Notes under the pieces: generated by a model
Database searches by the model: none
What the model saw: the letters and a program-made list of their open reading frames with translations, nothing else
Told to the model about the DNA's origin: nothing
Source: JAPPLB01 sp965218555
Lineage (GTDB): Bacteria > Acidobacteriota > Terriglobia > Bryobacterales > UBA6623
Assembly (NCBI GenBank): GCA_965218555.1
Contig: OZ244625.1
Coordinates: forward strand, 3,534,001 to 3,598,000
Length of the DNA: 64,000 bases
Reading direction: 5' to 3'
Made by a program: the position numbers and the translations under genes
Part shown: positions 49,555 through 58,127 of the stretch, in pieces
Layout: each line of letters starts with the position of its first letter
Numbering within the stretch: position 1 is the stretch's first letter

Positions 49555-50573
49555 TGGGTTGTCAGCGCCGTCTCGCGCACCGCGCGGACCTGCACCCCGA
49601 GGTAGCGCTTGAGTTCGTCGATCCCCTCACCCATCACAGAGGAGATGACGAAAAAGGGCATCTTGGCAGCTTCGCAGAAGCGGCGCAAGGCGTCGACCCC
49701 GCTCGTGTCTTGCACGGCGTCTGCCTTGGTGGCCACCACCACCATCGGTTCTTGGGCCAGCTTCGGCGAGAAGTTCGCCAACTCCTTGACGACGACCTGG
49801 TAGTCCGCGACCGGGTCGCGCTCACTGAAGTCGCTGACATCGATCAGATGAGCTAGGATGCGCGTCCGCTCGATGTGCCGCAAGAACCGCAGACCAAGCC
49901 CCAGGCCTTCGTGGGCCCCTGCGATAATCCCCGGAATGTCGGCCACGACGAAGCTGTCGAACTCATCGAGCGAAACAACACCGAGGTGCGGCTCCAGCGT
50001 CGTGAACGGATAGTCAGCGACTTTCGGATGCGCCGCCGAGATTCGTGCAATGAAGGTGGACTTTCCGGCGTTGGGGAAACCGACCAGCCCGACATCGGCC
50101 AGCAACTTCAGCTCCAAGCGCAGATCGAGCTGTTCACCCGGCTCGCCCGGATCAGCACGCCGCGGAGCCTGATTCGTCGACGTTGCAAAGCGCGCATTCC
50201 CACGCCCCCCGCGGCCGCCCTTGGCAATGACAACCTCCTTCCCGAAATCGACCATGTCGGCGAGCTTCGCGCCGCTGGCGTCATCGATGACTTCAGTCCC
50301 TACCGGGACTTCCAAGACGAGGTCTTCGCCCTTCCGACCCGTGCGGTTGCTGCCCTCGCCGTGCCGGCCGCGTTCAGCCTTCTGTTCGGGTTTGTGCCTG
50401 AAATGAAGCAGTGTGTTGTGTTGGCGGGTAGCCCTCGCGACAACGTGTCCGCCGCGTCCGCCATCGCCGCCGCTTGGACCACCGTGCGGCGCGAACTTCT
50501 CCCGGCGGAACGCCATGCAGCCGTTGCCGCCGTCGCCGGCCTTGACCCTGACCTTGGCTTCGTCGACAAACAT
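49551..50573 (-). CDS. obg: ribosome-assembly GTPase Obg/CgtA
   Basis: 340 aa. The glycine-rich Obg domain (MFVDEAKVRVKAGDGGNGCM, FAPHGGPSGGDGGRGGHVV) is followed by the G domain: G1 VGLVGFPNAGKSTFIARISA, switch and G3 VVADIPGIIAGAHEGLGLG, G4 VVATKADAVQDTSG, G5 FVISSVMGEGIDEL. The C-terminal OCT domain is absent, as in many members. It assists 50S maturation and growth control. It lies between rpmA and nadD. Confidence 0.96.
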   Translation of the reverse strand: MFVDEAKVRVKAGDGGNGCMAFRREKFAPHGGPSGGDGGRGGHVVARATRQHNTLLHFRHKPEQKAERGRHGEGSNRTGRKGEDLVLEVPVGTEVIDDASGAKLADMVDFGKEVVIAKGGRGGRGNARFATSTNQAPRRADPGEPGEQLDLRLELKLLADVGLVGFPNAGKSTFIARISAAHPKVADYPFTTLEPHLGVVSLDEFDSFVVADIPGIIAGAHEGLGLGLRFLRHIERTRILAHLIDVSDFSERDPVADYQVVVKELANFSPKLAQEPMVVVATKADAVQDTSGVDALRRFCEAAKMPFFVISSVMGEGIDELKRYLGVQVRAVRETALTTQ

Positions 50574-50754
50574 GAGCCGCTTCGGTGACGGTTACCTTGT
50601 TTCGCGCCGCCCTGATATTCAGGCCGCAGCGGCAGGTTCCAACACGAAAAAGGCCTGACTCTCAGCAGGGCACGCATGGAAATGGAGGAGAAACTCCGCC
50701 CATGCACTGCTTTGATGTCGTTCAGGGGGCGGCTTCCCCGCATCCCTGAAAACG

Positions 50755-51018
50755 CTAGGCCGTTTCAGTGGGCCGAACATGGATCAGTCGCCCGTGGCGG
50801 CCGCGGTCCGCGAACTCGACCACGCCCGTGACTTTCGCGAACAACGTATCGTCCTTGCCGCGGCCCACGTTGTCGCCGGCATGAAAGCGCGTGCCGCGTT
50901 GACGAACCAAGATCGATCCGCCGCTCACAAACTGACCCGCGAAGCGCTTGACACCCAGCCGTTGGGCGTTCGAGTCGCGACCGTTTCGTGAACTTCCCAA
51001 TCCCTTTTTGTGCGCCAT
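50755..51018 (-). CDS. rpmA: 50S ribosomal protein L27
   Basis: 87 aa. MAHKKGLGSSRNGRDSNAQR, then GVKRFAGQFVSGGSILVRQR, GTRFHAGDNVGRGKDDTLFA: the conserved N-terminus reaches the peptidyl-transferase centre. No N-terminal pro-sequence of the Firmicute type. 14 bases after rplU. Confidence 0.97.
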   Translation of the reverse strand: MAHKKGLGSSRNGRDSNAQRLGVKRFAGQFVSGGSILVRQRGTRFHAGDNVGRGKDDTLFAKVTGVVEFADRGRHGRLIHVRPTETA

Positions 51019-51032
51019 GACTTCTCCCGCGA

Positions 51033-51341
51033 CTAGACCGAGATCGCGTCGATCTTCACTTGGGTGTACTCCTGCCGGTGGCCGTTCTTGCGCCGGTACA
51101 TCTTACGGCGCTTGAACTTGTAGACAATGATTTTCTTGCCGCGGCCGTGCGCCTTGATCGTACCCGTTACCTTCGCGGACTTGGCCGACGCGCCTGCAAC
51201 GAGGTCTCCATCGTCGGGCGAGACCGCAAGCGCCTTGAACTCGACGCTCGAGCCCACGTCGCCCACGAGCTTCTCGACCTTGACTTCTTCTCCGGGCGAG
51301 ACGGGATACTGTTTCCCGCCCGTCTCAATGATGGCGTACAT
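51033..51341 (-). CDS. rplU: 50S ribosomal protein L21
   Basis: 102 aa. MYAIIETGGKQYPVSPGEEV, VEKLVGDVG, GTIKAHGRGKKIIVYKFKRR, KMYRRKNGHRQEYTQVKID: the family's conserved basic C-terminus is complete. First gene of rplU-rpmA-obg-nadD. Confidence 0.97.
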   Translation of the reverse strand: MYAIIETGGKQYPVSPGEEVKVEKLVGDVGSSVEFKALAVSPDDGDLVAGASAKSAKVTGTIKAHGRGKKIIVYKFKRRKMYRRKNGHRQEYTQVKIDAISV

Positions 51342-51410
51342 AACCGGAACCTGTGTTGTTAGGGAGCCCGCCGGCCGGCGGGTGCTTCAACCTGAGTTCC
51401 TCTGATTATA
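51342..51410 (-). promoter_or_regulatory. promoter and leader of the rplU operon
   Basis: On the minus strand a perfect TATAAT (51410-51405) lies about 64 bases before the rplU ATG. The leader contains the palindrome CCCGCCGGCCGGCGGG (51367-51382), a very stable hairpin and a plausible site for L21 autoregulation. No clear -35. Confidence 0.5.
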
Positions 51411-51686
51411 CAGCAACTTCGCCCGGACGCAGTGGGCCGTTAGCAGGCCGCATCTCAAGACTCTGCGCTTTTTGAAAGGCGTGTCGGCCAGCAGCCCGAG
51501 CATCCACCCGCATAGGGTAAAAACCAGCCGCGGCAACTGCGTGGGCTTTGCGGGATGATGGCGCACGCCCAAGAGCGAGGTTCCCTTCCCCAGAACCGGC
51601 GCCGGCTGACGAGGAAGGCCGGCAAACGCTACGATGGAGAACTTTGTCAGGATATTTCCTGAATGGTTTGAGAAAGGTGTGAGCAG
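51411..51686. other. spacer between the rplU promoter and the FAH gene
   Basis: No gene supported. TACGAT at about 51631 may be the -10 for the FAH gene on the plus strand. Confidence 0.3.
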
Positions 51687-52535
51687 ATGAAACTGGTTAC
51701 ATTCACCCACGGCGGGAGCACGCGGGCGGGGCTCGATGTCGGAGACGGCTTGGCGGATCTGGGACCAGGAGGTTATCCGGATGTGCTGTCTTTCTTGGGA
51801 GCCGGTGATGCGGCGATCCGGTACGCAATGGAAGTGCTGGCAAGCCCAGGGGATGTCCTGCCACGCTCGGAGGTCAAGATCGAGGCGCCCATTCCCAACC
51901 CCCCGAAGTTCATTTGCATCGGGTTGAACTACCTGGACCATGCCAAGGAATCGGGCATGGAGGTTCCGATGACTCCGACGGTCTTCACCAAATACTCGAA
52001 CGCGGTGATCGGACCCGGTGACGCGATCGAAATCCCGTCCGTGTCCAACGAAGTCGACTACGAGGCAGAGTTCGCCTTTGTCATCGGCAAAGAGGGACGA
52101 AACATCCCGCAGGACAAATGGGAGGAGTACGTCTTCGGCTATACCATCGTCCACGATGTAAGCGCGCGGGACTATCAGCTCGCCACCTCTCAATGGACGA
52201 TCGGCAAGACGTTCGACACCTTCGGCCCGATGGGTCCGGCGATTGTCAGCAAAGACGAAATTGTCGATCCGCACGATCTGCGAATCAGTCTGGATCTGAA
52301 CGGCCGGACGCTCCAGGACTCGAGCACGAAGCAGTTGATCTTCCGGATCCCGGACCTGGTGGAATATCTGTCGACGGTGATGACACTGTTGCCGGGAGAC
52401 ATCGTGTCGACGGGAACGCCCCCCGGAGTCGGATTCGCCCGGAAGCCCCCGATCTTCATGAAGCCCGGAGACGAAGTGGTGGCAAAGGTAGAGGGTTTAG
52501 GGGAGCTAAGGAACCTGTGCGTCGCGGGTGTTTAG
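51687..52535 (+). CDS. fumarylacetoacetate hydrolase family protein
   Basis: 282 aa. FAH signature: FICIGLNYLDHAKESGMEVP, TPTVFTKYSNAVIGPGDAIE, metal ligands in SNEVDYEAEFAFVIGKEGRN (Glu, Glu) and IVHDVSARDYQ (Asp), then WTIGKTFDTFGPMGPAIVSK, STVMTLLPGDIVSTGTPPGV. The family includes acylpyruvases, 2-hydroxyhepta-2,4-diene-1,7-dioate isomerases and ureidoglycolate lyases; the exact reaction cannot be read from sequence. Cytosolic. AAAGGTG lies 8 bases before the ATG. Confidence 0.9.
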   Translation: MKLVTFTHGGSTRAGLDVGDGLADLGPGGYPDVLSFLGAGDAAIRYAMEVLASPGDVLPRSEVKIEAPIPNPPKFICIGLNYLDHAKESGMEVPMTPTVFTKYSNAVIGPGDAIEIPSVSNEVDYEAEFAFVIGKEGRNIPQDKWEEYVFGYTIVHDVSARDYQLATSQWTIGKTFDTFGPMGPAIVSKDEIVDPHDLRISLDLNGRTLQDSSTKQLIFRIPDLVEYLSTVMTLLPGDIVSTGTPPGVGFARKPPIFMKPGDEVVAKVEGLGELRNLCVAGV

Positions 52536-52539
52536 AAAA

Positions 52540-52650
52540 GCGTTCTGCGCAAAGCCGCTAAGTACGCCAGAAAGCTCATCGCCAGCGACCTTCGACTTCC
52601 CAGGTTTTTCTTTGCGAGGTTACGGCTCTCGGCGGCTTTGCGAGGACCGC
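52540..52650. repeat. intergenic palindromic TTTGCG-type repeat
   Basis: GCGCAAAGCCGCTAAGTACG near 52549 and, inverted, GGCGGCTTTGCGAGG near 52632 bracket the space between two convergent genes. Related TTTGCG words occur near 55040, 55320 and 57945. Confidence 0.4.
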
Positions 52651-52652
52651 CC

Positions 52653-53840
52653 TCAGTCCTGGAACAACTTCTTGATCCCTCTTGTCGCTTGCCTGGTTCT
52701 GTGCTCGTTCTCCACGAGTGCAAACCGGACGTACCCTTCACCCTCCGGACCAAAACCTATGCCGGGAGAGACCGCGACGAGGGCTCTCTCTAACACGAGC
52801 TTGGAGAATTCGAGCGAACCCGCCCACCCGTAGCGCTCGGGGATCTTCGCCCAGAGGAACATGGTCGCTGGGGGGGGCGCGACCATCCAACCGGCGCGGT
52901 GGAGGCCGGCGACCAACACGTCCCGCCGCCTCTGATAGGAATCGCAGATTTTTTTTGTTTCCTCTTCGCACTCGCGGAGAGCGATGATCGAAGCGATCTG
53001 GATGGGCTGAAAGACCCCGTAGTCGAGGTAGCTCTTGATGCGTCCCAACGCCGCGATCATCTTCGGGTTGCCCAAGCAGTAGCCCACACGCCAACCGGCC
53101 ATGTTGTAGCTTTTCGACATCGAGAAGATCTCGACGCCGACTTCCTTTGCTCCCGGCACCTGAAGCAGGCTCGGCGCCTTATATCCGTCGAAGCAGAGGT
53201 CTGCATAAGCGAAATCATGGACGATCATCGCGCCGTGCTTGTGGGCCATCTGGACCAGCCGCTCAAAAAACGGCAGCTCGACACACGTCGTGGTGGGATT
53301 GTGCGGGAACGACAACAGGATCATCTTCGGTGGGCGAATCGATTTCTTGTAGAGGTCTTCGATACGGTTCAAAAAGTCGTCCGGCGAACGGAGAGGCAGG
53401 TTGCAGGCGTGGCCCTCGGCCATGACGATGCCCCATTGATGAATCGGGTAGGAGGGGTCCGGTGCGACGACCGGGTCGCCGGGACCGATGACGGCGAAGA
53501 GTAAATGAGCCAGGGCATCCTTGGCGCCCATGGTGACGATGGCTTCCTTCTCAGGATCTAATTCAACACCGTAGTTCGCTTGGTAGCGCTTACAGATCTC
53601 CTCGCGAAGGCGCGGTATTCCCCGCGACATCGAGTAGCGATGGTTGGCCTTTTTGCGGGCCGCCTCGGACAGTTTCGACACGATGGTCCGCGGAGTGGCG
53701 CCGTCGGGATTGCCCATCCCGAGGTCGATGACATCAAGCTGCGCCGCCCTTGCCTTGGCGCGCATCTCGTTGATGACGGCGAACACGTAAGGCGGAAGCT
53801 TTTCGATGCGGTAAAACTCTTCGTCTTTGAAAATTCCCAT
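52653..53840 (-). CDS. class I/II PLP-dependent aminotransferase (AlaC/aspartate-type)
   Basis: 395 aa. Begins FYRIEKLPPYVFAVINEMRA, then VIDLGMGNPDGATPRTIVSK, HRYSMSRGIPRLREEICKRY, VTMGAKDALAHLLFAVIGPG, LSFPHNPTTTCVELPFF, VHDFAYADLCFDGYKAPSLL and the PLP lysine in IFSMSKSYNMAGWRVGYCLG. This start and motif set is that of the AlaC (glutamate-pyruvate) and related methionine/aspartate aminotransferase group. It is 22 bases downstream of alanine dehydrogenase, which supports an alanine/pyruvate link but does not prove it. Confidence 0.88.
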   Translation of the reverse strand: MGIFKDEEFYRIEKLPPYVFAVINEMRAKARAAQLDVIDLGMGNPDGATPRTIVSKLSEAARKKANHRYSMSRGIPRLREEICKRYQANYGVELDPEKEAIVTMGAKDALAHLLFAVIGPGDPVVAPDPSYPIHQWGIVMAEGHACNLPLRSPDDFLNRIEDLYKKSIRPPKMILLSFPHNPTTTCVELPFFERLVQMAHKHGAMIVHDFAYADLCFDGYKAPSLLQVPGAKEVGVEIFSMSKSYNMAGWRVGYCLGNPKMIAALGRIKSYLDYGVFQPIQIASIIALRECEEETKKICDSYQRRRDVLVAGLHRAGWMVAPPPATMFLWAKIPERYGWAGSLEFSKLVLERALVAVSPGIGFGPEGEGYVRFALVENEHRTRQATRGIKKLFQD

Positions 53841-53862
53841 GCTGGTTTCAGTGTAGAGAAAC

Positions 53863-54972
53863 CTAACTCACCGGGAGACGTTGCCAGGGGCGGCCCTGTG
53901 ACATGGCGACGGCTTGGCTGGTCAAGGCGCCCCGATAGGTGCTCACCGCGGCTTGGAGTGCGGCGTCGCGGCGTACGGCCTCTTCGACTCCATGGTCCGC
54001 GAGCAGCAGGAGATAGGGCAGCGTGGCGTTCGTCAGAGCATACGTGGAGGTATTTGGAACCAAGGCCGGGATGTTCGGAACACAGTAGTGTTGGACGCCG
54101 GCCTCCTCATAGACAGGCTCGCTATGCGTCGTCGGCCGCGATGTCTCGGCGCAACCGCCCTGATCGATGGCGACGTCGACAAACACCGACCCCTTCTTCA
54201 TGCGCTGGATCATAGCGCGGCTAATGACTCGCGGTGCGGATGCTCCCGGCACCAGGACAGCACCGATCAGCAGGTCAGCCCGCGAGAGCGATTCGGCAAG
54301 GTTTGTGGAATTCGAAGCCAACGTCGTGACGCGGCCTTGGAACAGATCGTCGAGCTCACGAAGACGGCGCAGGTTCTTGTCGATGACGGTGACCCTCGCG
54401 CCGGTGCTTATTGCGACCCGGGCCGCATTGGATCCCACGATACCGCCGCCGATGACAACCACCTCGGCGGGCGGAACACCGGGAACGCCTCCGAGCAGTA
54501 CACCGCGGCCGTGATAGATCCGCTCCAGGTATTGCGAGCCGACCTGCGGCGCCAGCCGGCCGGCGACTTCACTCATGGGCTCGAGCAGCGGCAGCCGGCC
54601 ATCGGGCTCCGTGACCGCCTCGTAAGCGATGGCCGTGAGGCCGCTGTCGAGCATTTGCTGGGTCAGTTGCTCCAACGGCGCCAGATGGAGGTAGGTGAAC
54701 AGCGTGAGAGTCGGCCGGAAATATCGAACCTCGGTTGGCTGTGGTTCTTTCACCTTGACGACGATGTCCGCCTGGCCCCAGACGTCGGAGGCCGCCTCGA
54801 CGAGGATGGCCCCGGCACGGGCATATTCGTCGTCGGTGATCGAGCTGCCTTCACCGGCGCCAGCCTGCACCAGAACTTCGTGGCCGGACTCACGCAGGGT
54901 CTTCACACCGCCGGGCACAAGCGCGGCGCGGGTCTCTCCGTTCTTGATTTCTGCCGGTACGCCGATGACCAT
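53863..54972 (-). CDS. ald: alanine dehydrogenase
   Basis: 369 aa. MVIGVPAEIKNGETRAALVP, VLVQAGAGEGSSITDDEYAR, ADIVVKVKEPQPTEVRYFRP, LFTYLHLAPLEQLTQQML, AYEAVTEPDGRLPLLEPMSE, VVVIGGGIVGSNAARVAIST, DVAIDQGGCAETSRPTTHSE, HYCVPNIPALVPNTSTYALT. All Ald landmarks are present at normal length. NAD-dependent L-alanine to pyruvate and ammonia, reversible. First of a two-gene unit with the aminotransferase at 52653. Confidence 0.92.
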   Translation of the reverse strand: MVIGVPAEIKNGETRAALVPGGVKTLRESGHEVLVQAGAGEGSSITDDEYARAGAILVEAASDVWGQADIVVKVKEPQPTEVRYFRPTLTLFTYLHLAPLEQLTQQMLDSGLTAIAYEAVTEPDGRLPLLEPMSEVAGRLAPQVGSQYLERIYHGRGVLLGGVPGVPPAEVVVIGGGIVGSNAARVAISTGARVTVIDKNLRRLRELDDLFQGRVTTLASNSTNLAESLSRADLLIGAVLVPGASAPRVISRAMIQRMKKGSVFVDVAIDQGGCAETSRPTTHSEPVYEEAGVQHYCVPNIPALVPNTSTYALTNATLPYLLLLADHGVEEAVRRDAALQAAVSTYRGALTSQAVAMSQGRPWQRLPVS

Positions 54973-55139
54973 GGGAACACCTCCCGCTTGTTAGATTCGG
55001 GCGGGAAGGAATGGGTTTCTGTCAAAGACGCCGAGCGCCGAAAACTTGCAAAGCAAAACCAGGATTTCTTCAGACGCAAGTCCGCTCCGGAGGAGGCCGA
55101 CGACAAGCGGAAGCATCCCCTAACCTGCACTTCTCACCA

Positions 55140-55310
55140 CCTTACGGGGAAAGCACGCGATACGACCGCCATGACTTCGTTGCGCTGGCTTGCCGTGCTC
55201 GATGCAGGGTCAAGTACACCTGTGCGCGCCAAGCGGCTCGCGCCTCGTCCTGACGGCCCTCTCACGCACTTCGCCTCGCCACGTGGTGAGATATGCAGGC
55301 TTATGTTTTC
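55140..55310 (+). repeat. dispersed intergenic repeat, copy B
   Basis: GACTTCGTTGCGCTGGCTTG, CAGGGTCAAGTACACCTG, GCGCGCCAAGCGGCTCGCGC and CTCTCACGCACTTCGCCTCG align in order with copy A at 36393-36545. It fills most of the space between ald and the metallohydrolase; the rest of that spacer (54973-55351) holds no gene. Confidence 0.6.
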
Positions 55311-55351
55311 CGGATGAGCTTTGCGGCGCCCGGTGCCTTTGCGAGAAACGC

Positions 55352-57862
55352 TTAATCGGTGCTGGGCGCGGTCATGAGGGGATGCCCCAGGGTGTCGCCG
55401 TTGGCTTGGAAACCGTTGTGGTCGACATCCACGTAGATCGGGTTGGTGTAGGCCACCGGGTGCATCCGGCCATAGGGGTTGAGACCCCAGCCCTTTTCAA
55501 TGTTTGACTTCTCGCCCGTCGCCACCACGATCAGGTGCTCGTCCCGCTGGAGCATGACACGGATGATTTCATCGAAGTTCACCGTACCGTCATTGAACAT
55601 GCCGGGGTTCACATCTTTGCGGAAGTTGTACTGCTCGGGCTGGCGGCCGCTGACGAGAACTTGCACGCGGTCGATTTCCAACCAATTGGGCGTCTGGACC
55701 TGGATTTTGAGGTCGATAAAGCTGGCGCTCACCACGGTGGAGCCGATGGGGAGTCCGTCGGCGGTGGTCACTTTGAGGAAGGGGCCGTTGGTGATCATCA
55801 TGCGGCCTGCCTTGGAGTTGCGAATAATTTCGGCGTGGTCGATGTCGCCGGGTTGATCGGTTGAGCTGGGCACGTAGGTCCGCCAGCCGCCCACACCATT
55901 GCCGAATACACGATGGGCATCGCTGACGGCCACGCACCAGACATGCCGGCCCTGGTTGAGCATTTGAAGCCAGCCGAAAGTGCGGTTGGCGCCTCGACGG
56001 CCTTTGTAGGCGGGGCTGAGATTCAGAATCTGATCGCTCCAAACTTCGGCGCCGTCAATCAACTCCTCAAAACCGACGAAGCCGCCGTCGCGGTCCCCGT
56101 CCTGGTCGCGGTCGAAGAATACATTGCCGACATTAGGGTGGTTGGCCTGCACCCAGCGGTCCGGGCCGCCGCCGAAGGGCTCCACTCGATTCCGGGCGTT
56201 CGCGAGGGCATCGATTCGGGAGCCTGCGGCGAGAGACGGCGTGCCCCAGTTCCGAAGCACGATGGCGTTGATGCGCGGGTCGTAGGTCCACAACGGCGCC
56301 CCACCGTTCTGCGAGAACGGGTCGGGGACAAAGGGGAAGGCGTTGAAGTGTTGTCCACTGCCGGTCAACTCGACGCCGGGGACGGTTTTGATGCGGCTGC
56401 TCAAACCCAGGCGGTCGATGTACGGCTCCCAGTCGTACAAGCGTTGATGCTCGGTGGTGGGGGCGAACTCGATGTGCTCGGCGGCCAGGTTGATGATGCG
56501 GTCGTTGGTGTTGCAGTAGTTGTCGCCGCTCGGCGTCGAGTGCGCGTGATAGTCGGTGCTGATCCAGCCGGTGGTGTCGATGGTGCGCCGGAGGGTGGCT
56601 TCGACCGCGAGAGTCTGCCCCTTGGCGACTGCGATCCGCTCTTTGACGAGGTCGTACTCGGGGCCGAGGGTAATGCGAAGCAGGTAATTGCCCGGCGGGA
56701 TCTGCTGTGTGACTCGGCCGTCGTGCGTTTGGTATTGGTGGTTGCCGCCGTGGGCGCGGTAGTCGGTCCCGAAGTTGGGGGTCGGGGTCCCGTCGATGCC
56801 GATGAACTGGACTTTTCCTGGCGACGGCCGGCCGTCGGCGTCCTTAATCGCGACCTTCACCGTGGAGGCCTTCGAGACAGCGAAGTCAAGCTGGGCGGCG
56901 CCGTTGCGTTTTATCGAAACCTGTTTCTCGACCGAGTCGCGGCCGATATCCTCGAACTTGACTTTGTGGTTGCCGGTGGGAAGCCGGAATGAGAAGCGGC
57001 CCTCCGTGTCCGGATAGTGAGGGATTCGCTTGCCGGCGATGTCGACGAATAACGACGAGTGGACTGCCGGCTGACCGGCCGAGTCCTTCGCGGTTCCCGA
57101 CACTTCACCCGTCGGGCCTTCGGCGGCGGCGAGAACACCGTACGCGGCAAGGGGAGAATCCGCCACGGCGATGCGGACCTGGAACGTCTGTTCTTCTCCG
57201 GTCTCAAGCGCCATCTCATCGATGAGCGTCGTACCCTTGACGGGGCCGACGGCGTATCCCCGTTTGTCAAACGGGTCAATGCTGTCGCCGACCCGAATGT
57301 TGCCGACGGACTGCTCGCCGTCGAGCCCCTTCCATACAGGCGAGGGCGTGATTGTCTTCGCTTCCTGCGACTCGTTGCGATACGTCGAGGAGACCAGCAG
57401 ATATTGCCAATCCTGTTCCAGTCGATACTCGTGCCGGGTGTAGAGGCCATCGCCTTTAGCGGCGGTACGGACGGCTTCGATAACGGCCGCACCGCTGCCG
57501 GACCCGTCATCGGCAATCTTGACGAACGACAGATAACTACCTTCTCCGCCGGGACGGAAAGCGGTGAGTTGATCGTTGTCCTCGCCGCGCAAGTCGAGGT
57601 CGAAGAGGCAACCCTGAAGGACAAAGGCGTATTCGGTGGTCATGTTGGCGCGACGGAAAGGCTGCGCACCGGAGATGAGTGCATGGATCTTGTTGTTGCG
57701 CAGGATGAAGTCGTTCGGCAAGCCGTCAGCTTCCTTGCCTTTGGGCATCTGCTCGGTGTTGTGGCGGCCGATTTCGAGGGCTTCGACACGGTCGCGCTCG
57801 GCGGTGAGTCCCCAGACGAACAGGATGCAGAAGGTAAGAATGACAGCGAGTCGGATTTTCAT
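55352..57862 (-). CDS. CehA/McbA-family PHP-type metallohydrolase, secreted
   Basis: 836 aa. Signal peptide (IRLAVILTFCILFVWGLTAE), a beta-sandwich N-part (residues 25-250), a carboxypeptidase-regulatory-like domain (about 255-330: PAVHSSLFVDIAGKRIPHYP, HYPDTEGRFSFRLPTGNHKV), a second such stretch, then the catalytic part: TTGWISTDYHAHSTPSGDNY (metal-binding H-x-H), LAAEHIEFAPTTEHQRLYDW, RWVQANHPNVGNVFFDRDQD, HVWCVAVSDAHRVFGNGVGG. CehA and McbA are carbamate hydrolases; the natural substrate here is unknown. Outside the cytoplasm. Confidence 0.85.
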   Translation of the reverse strand: MKIRLAVILTFCILFVWGLTAERDRVEALEIGRHNTEQMPKGKEADGLPNDFILRNNKIHALISGAQPFRRANMTTEYAFVLQGCLFDLDLRGEDNDQLTAFRPGGEGSYLSFVKIADDGSGSGAAVIEAVRTAAKGDGLYTRHEYRLEQDWQYLLVSSTYRNESQEAKTITPSPVWKGLDGEQSVGNIRVGDSIDPFDKRGYAVGPVKGTTLIDEMALETGEEQTFQVRIAVADSPLAAYGVLAAAEGPTGEVSGTAKDSAGQPAVHSSLFVDIAGKRIPHYPDTEGRFSFRLPTGNHKVKFEDIGRDSVEKQVSIKRNGAAQLDFAVSKASTVKVAIKDADGRPSPGKVQFIGIDGTPTPNFGTDYRAHGGNHQYQTHDGRVTQQIPPGNYLLRITLGPEYDLVKERIAVAKGQTLAVEATLRRTIDTTGWISTDYHAHSTPSGDNYCNTNDRIINLAAEHIEFAPTTEHQRLYDWEPYIDRLGLSSRIKTVPGVELTGSGQHFNAFPFVPDPFSQNGGAPLWTYDPRINAIVLRNWGTPSLAAGSRIDALANARNRVEPFGGGPDRWVQANHPNVGNVFFDRDQDGDRDGGFVGFEELIDGAEVWSDQILNLSPAYKGRRGANRTFGWLQMLNQGRHVWCVAVSDAHRVFGNGVGGWRTYVPSSTDQPGDIDHAEIIRNSKAGRMMITNGPFLKVTTADGLPIGSTVVSASFIDLKIQVQTPNWLEIDRVQVLVSGRQPEQYNFRKDVNPGMFNDGTVNFDEIIRVMLQRDEHLIVVATGEKSNIEKGWGLNPYGRMHPVAYTNPIYVDVDHNGFQANGDTLGHPLMTAPSTD

Positions 57863-58016
57863 GAGTGGCTCCCGGAAGAGGTGTACTCCTACAGTCTAGT
57901 GAGAGTCAGTTGCTTTTGTTCAACAGGTTGTTGCAAAGGCGCAAAGCGCCGTTAAAAACCGCCACAAAAACCACGATCGCGTGAGGCTCCATCCCTCGTT
58001 AGGTGGGCGGATGGGC
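57863..58016. other. spacer upstream of an orphan terminator
   Basis: No gene seen. The spacer contains GGCGCAAAGCGCC, a small hairpin (about 57949-57961). Any rightward transcript would meet the terminator at 58017. Confidence 0.3.
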
Positions 58017-58044
58017 AGAGGAGGGCGCCCTCCTCTTGTTTTTT
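58017..58044 (+). terminator. intrinsic terminator in the SDR leader
   Basis: The 20-base palindrome AGAGGAGGGCGCCCTCCTCT (58017-58036) followed by TGTTTTTTC. No plus-strand gene precedes it, so it would end a short RNA or act as an attenuator for the SDR gene. Confidence 0.6.
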
Positions 58045-58127
58045 CTGGAGAGCCTTGCACCCTGGCGAGCCTTGCGAGGATCACCATCGATCTATAATGA
58101 TGCGTTTGTAGTCGTTTGGGTGATTCC

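Noticed and set aside
51387..52274. Long open frame on the minus strand
   Set aside because: It is fully antisense to the FAH-family gene, whose motifs are unambiguous, and its protein is arginine- and histidine-rich without any family pattern.
53914..55317. Very long plus-strand open frame (467 codons)
   Set aside because: Antisense to alanine dehydrogenase; high GC at third positions keeps the opposite frame open.
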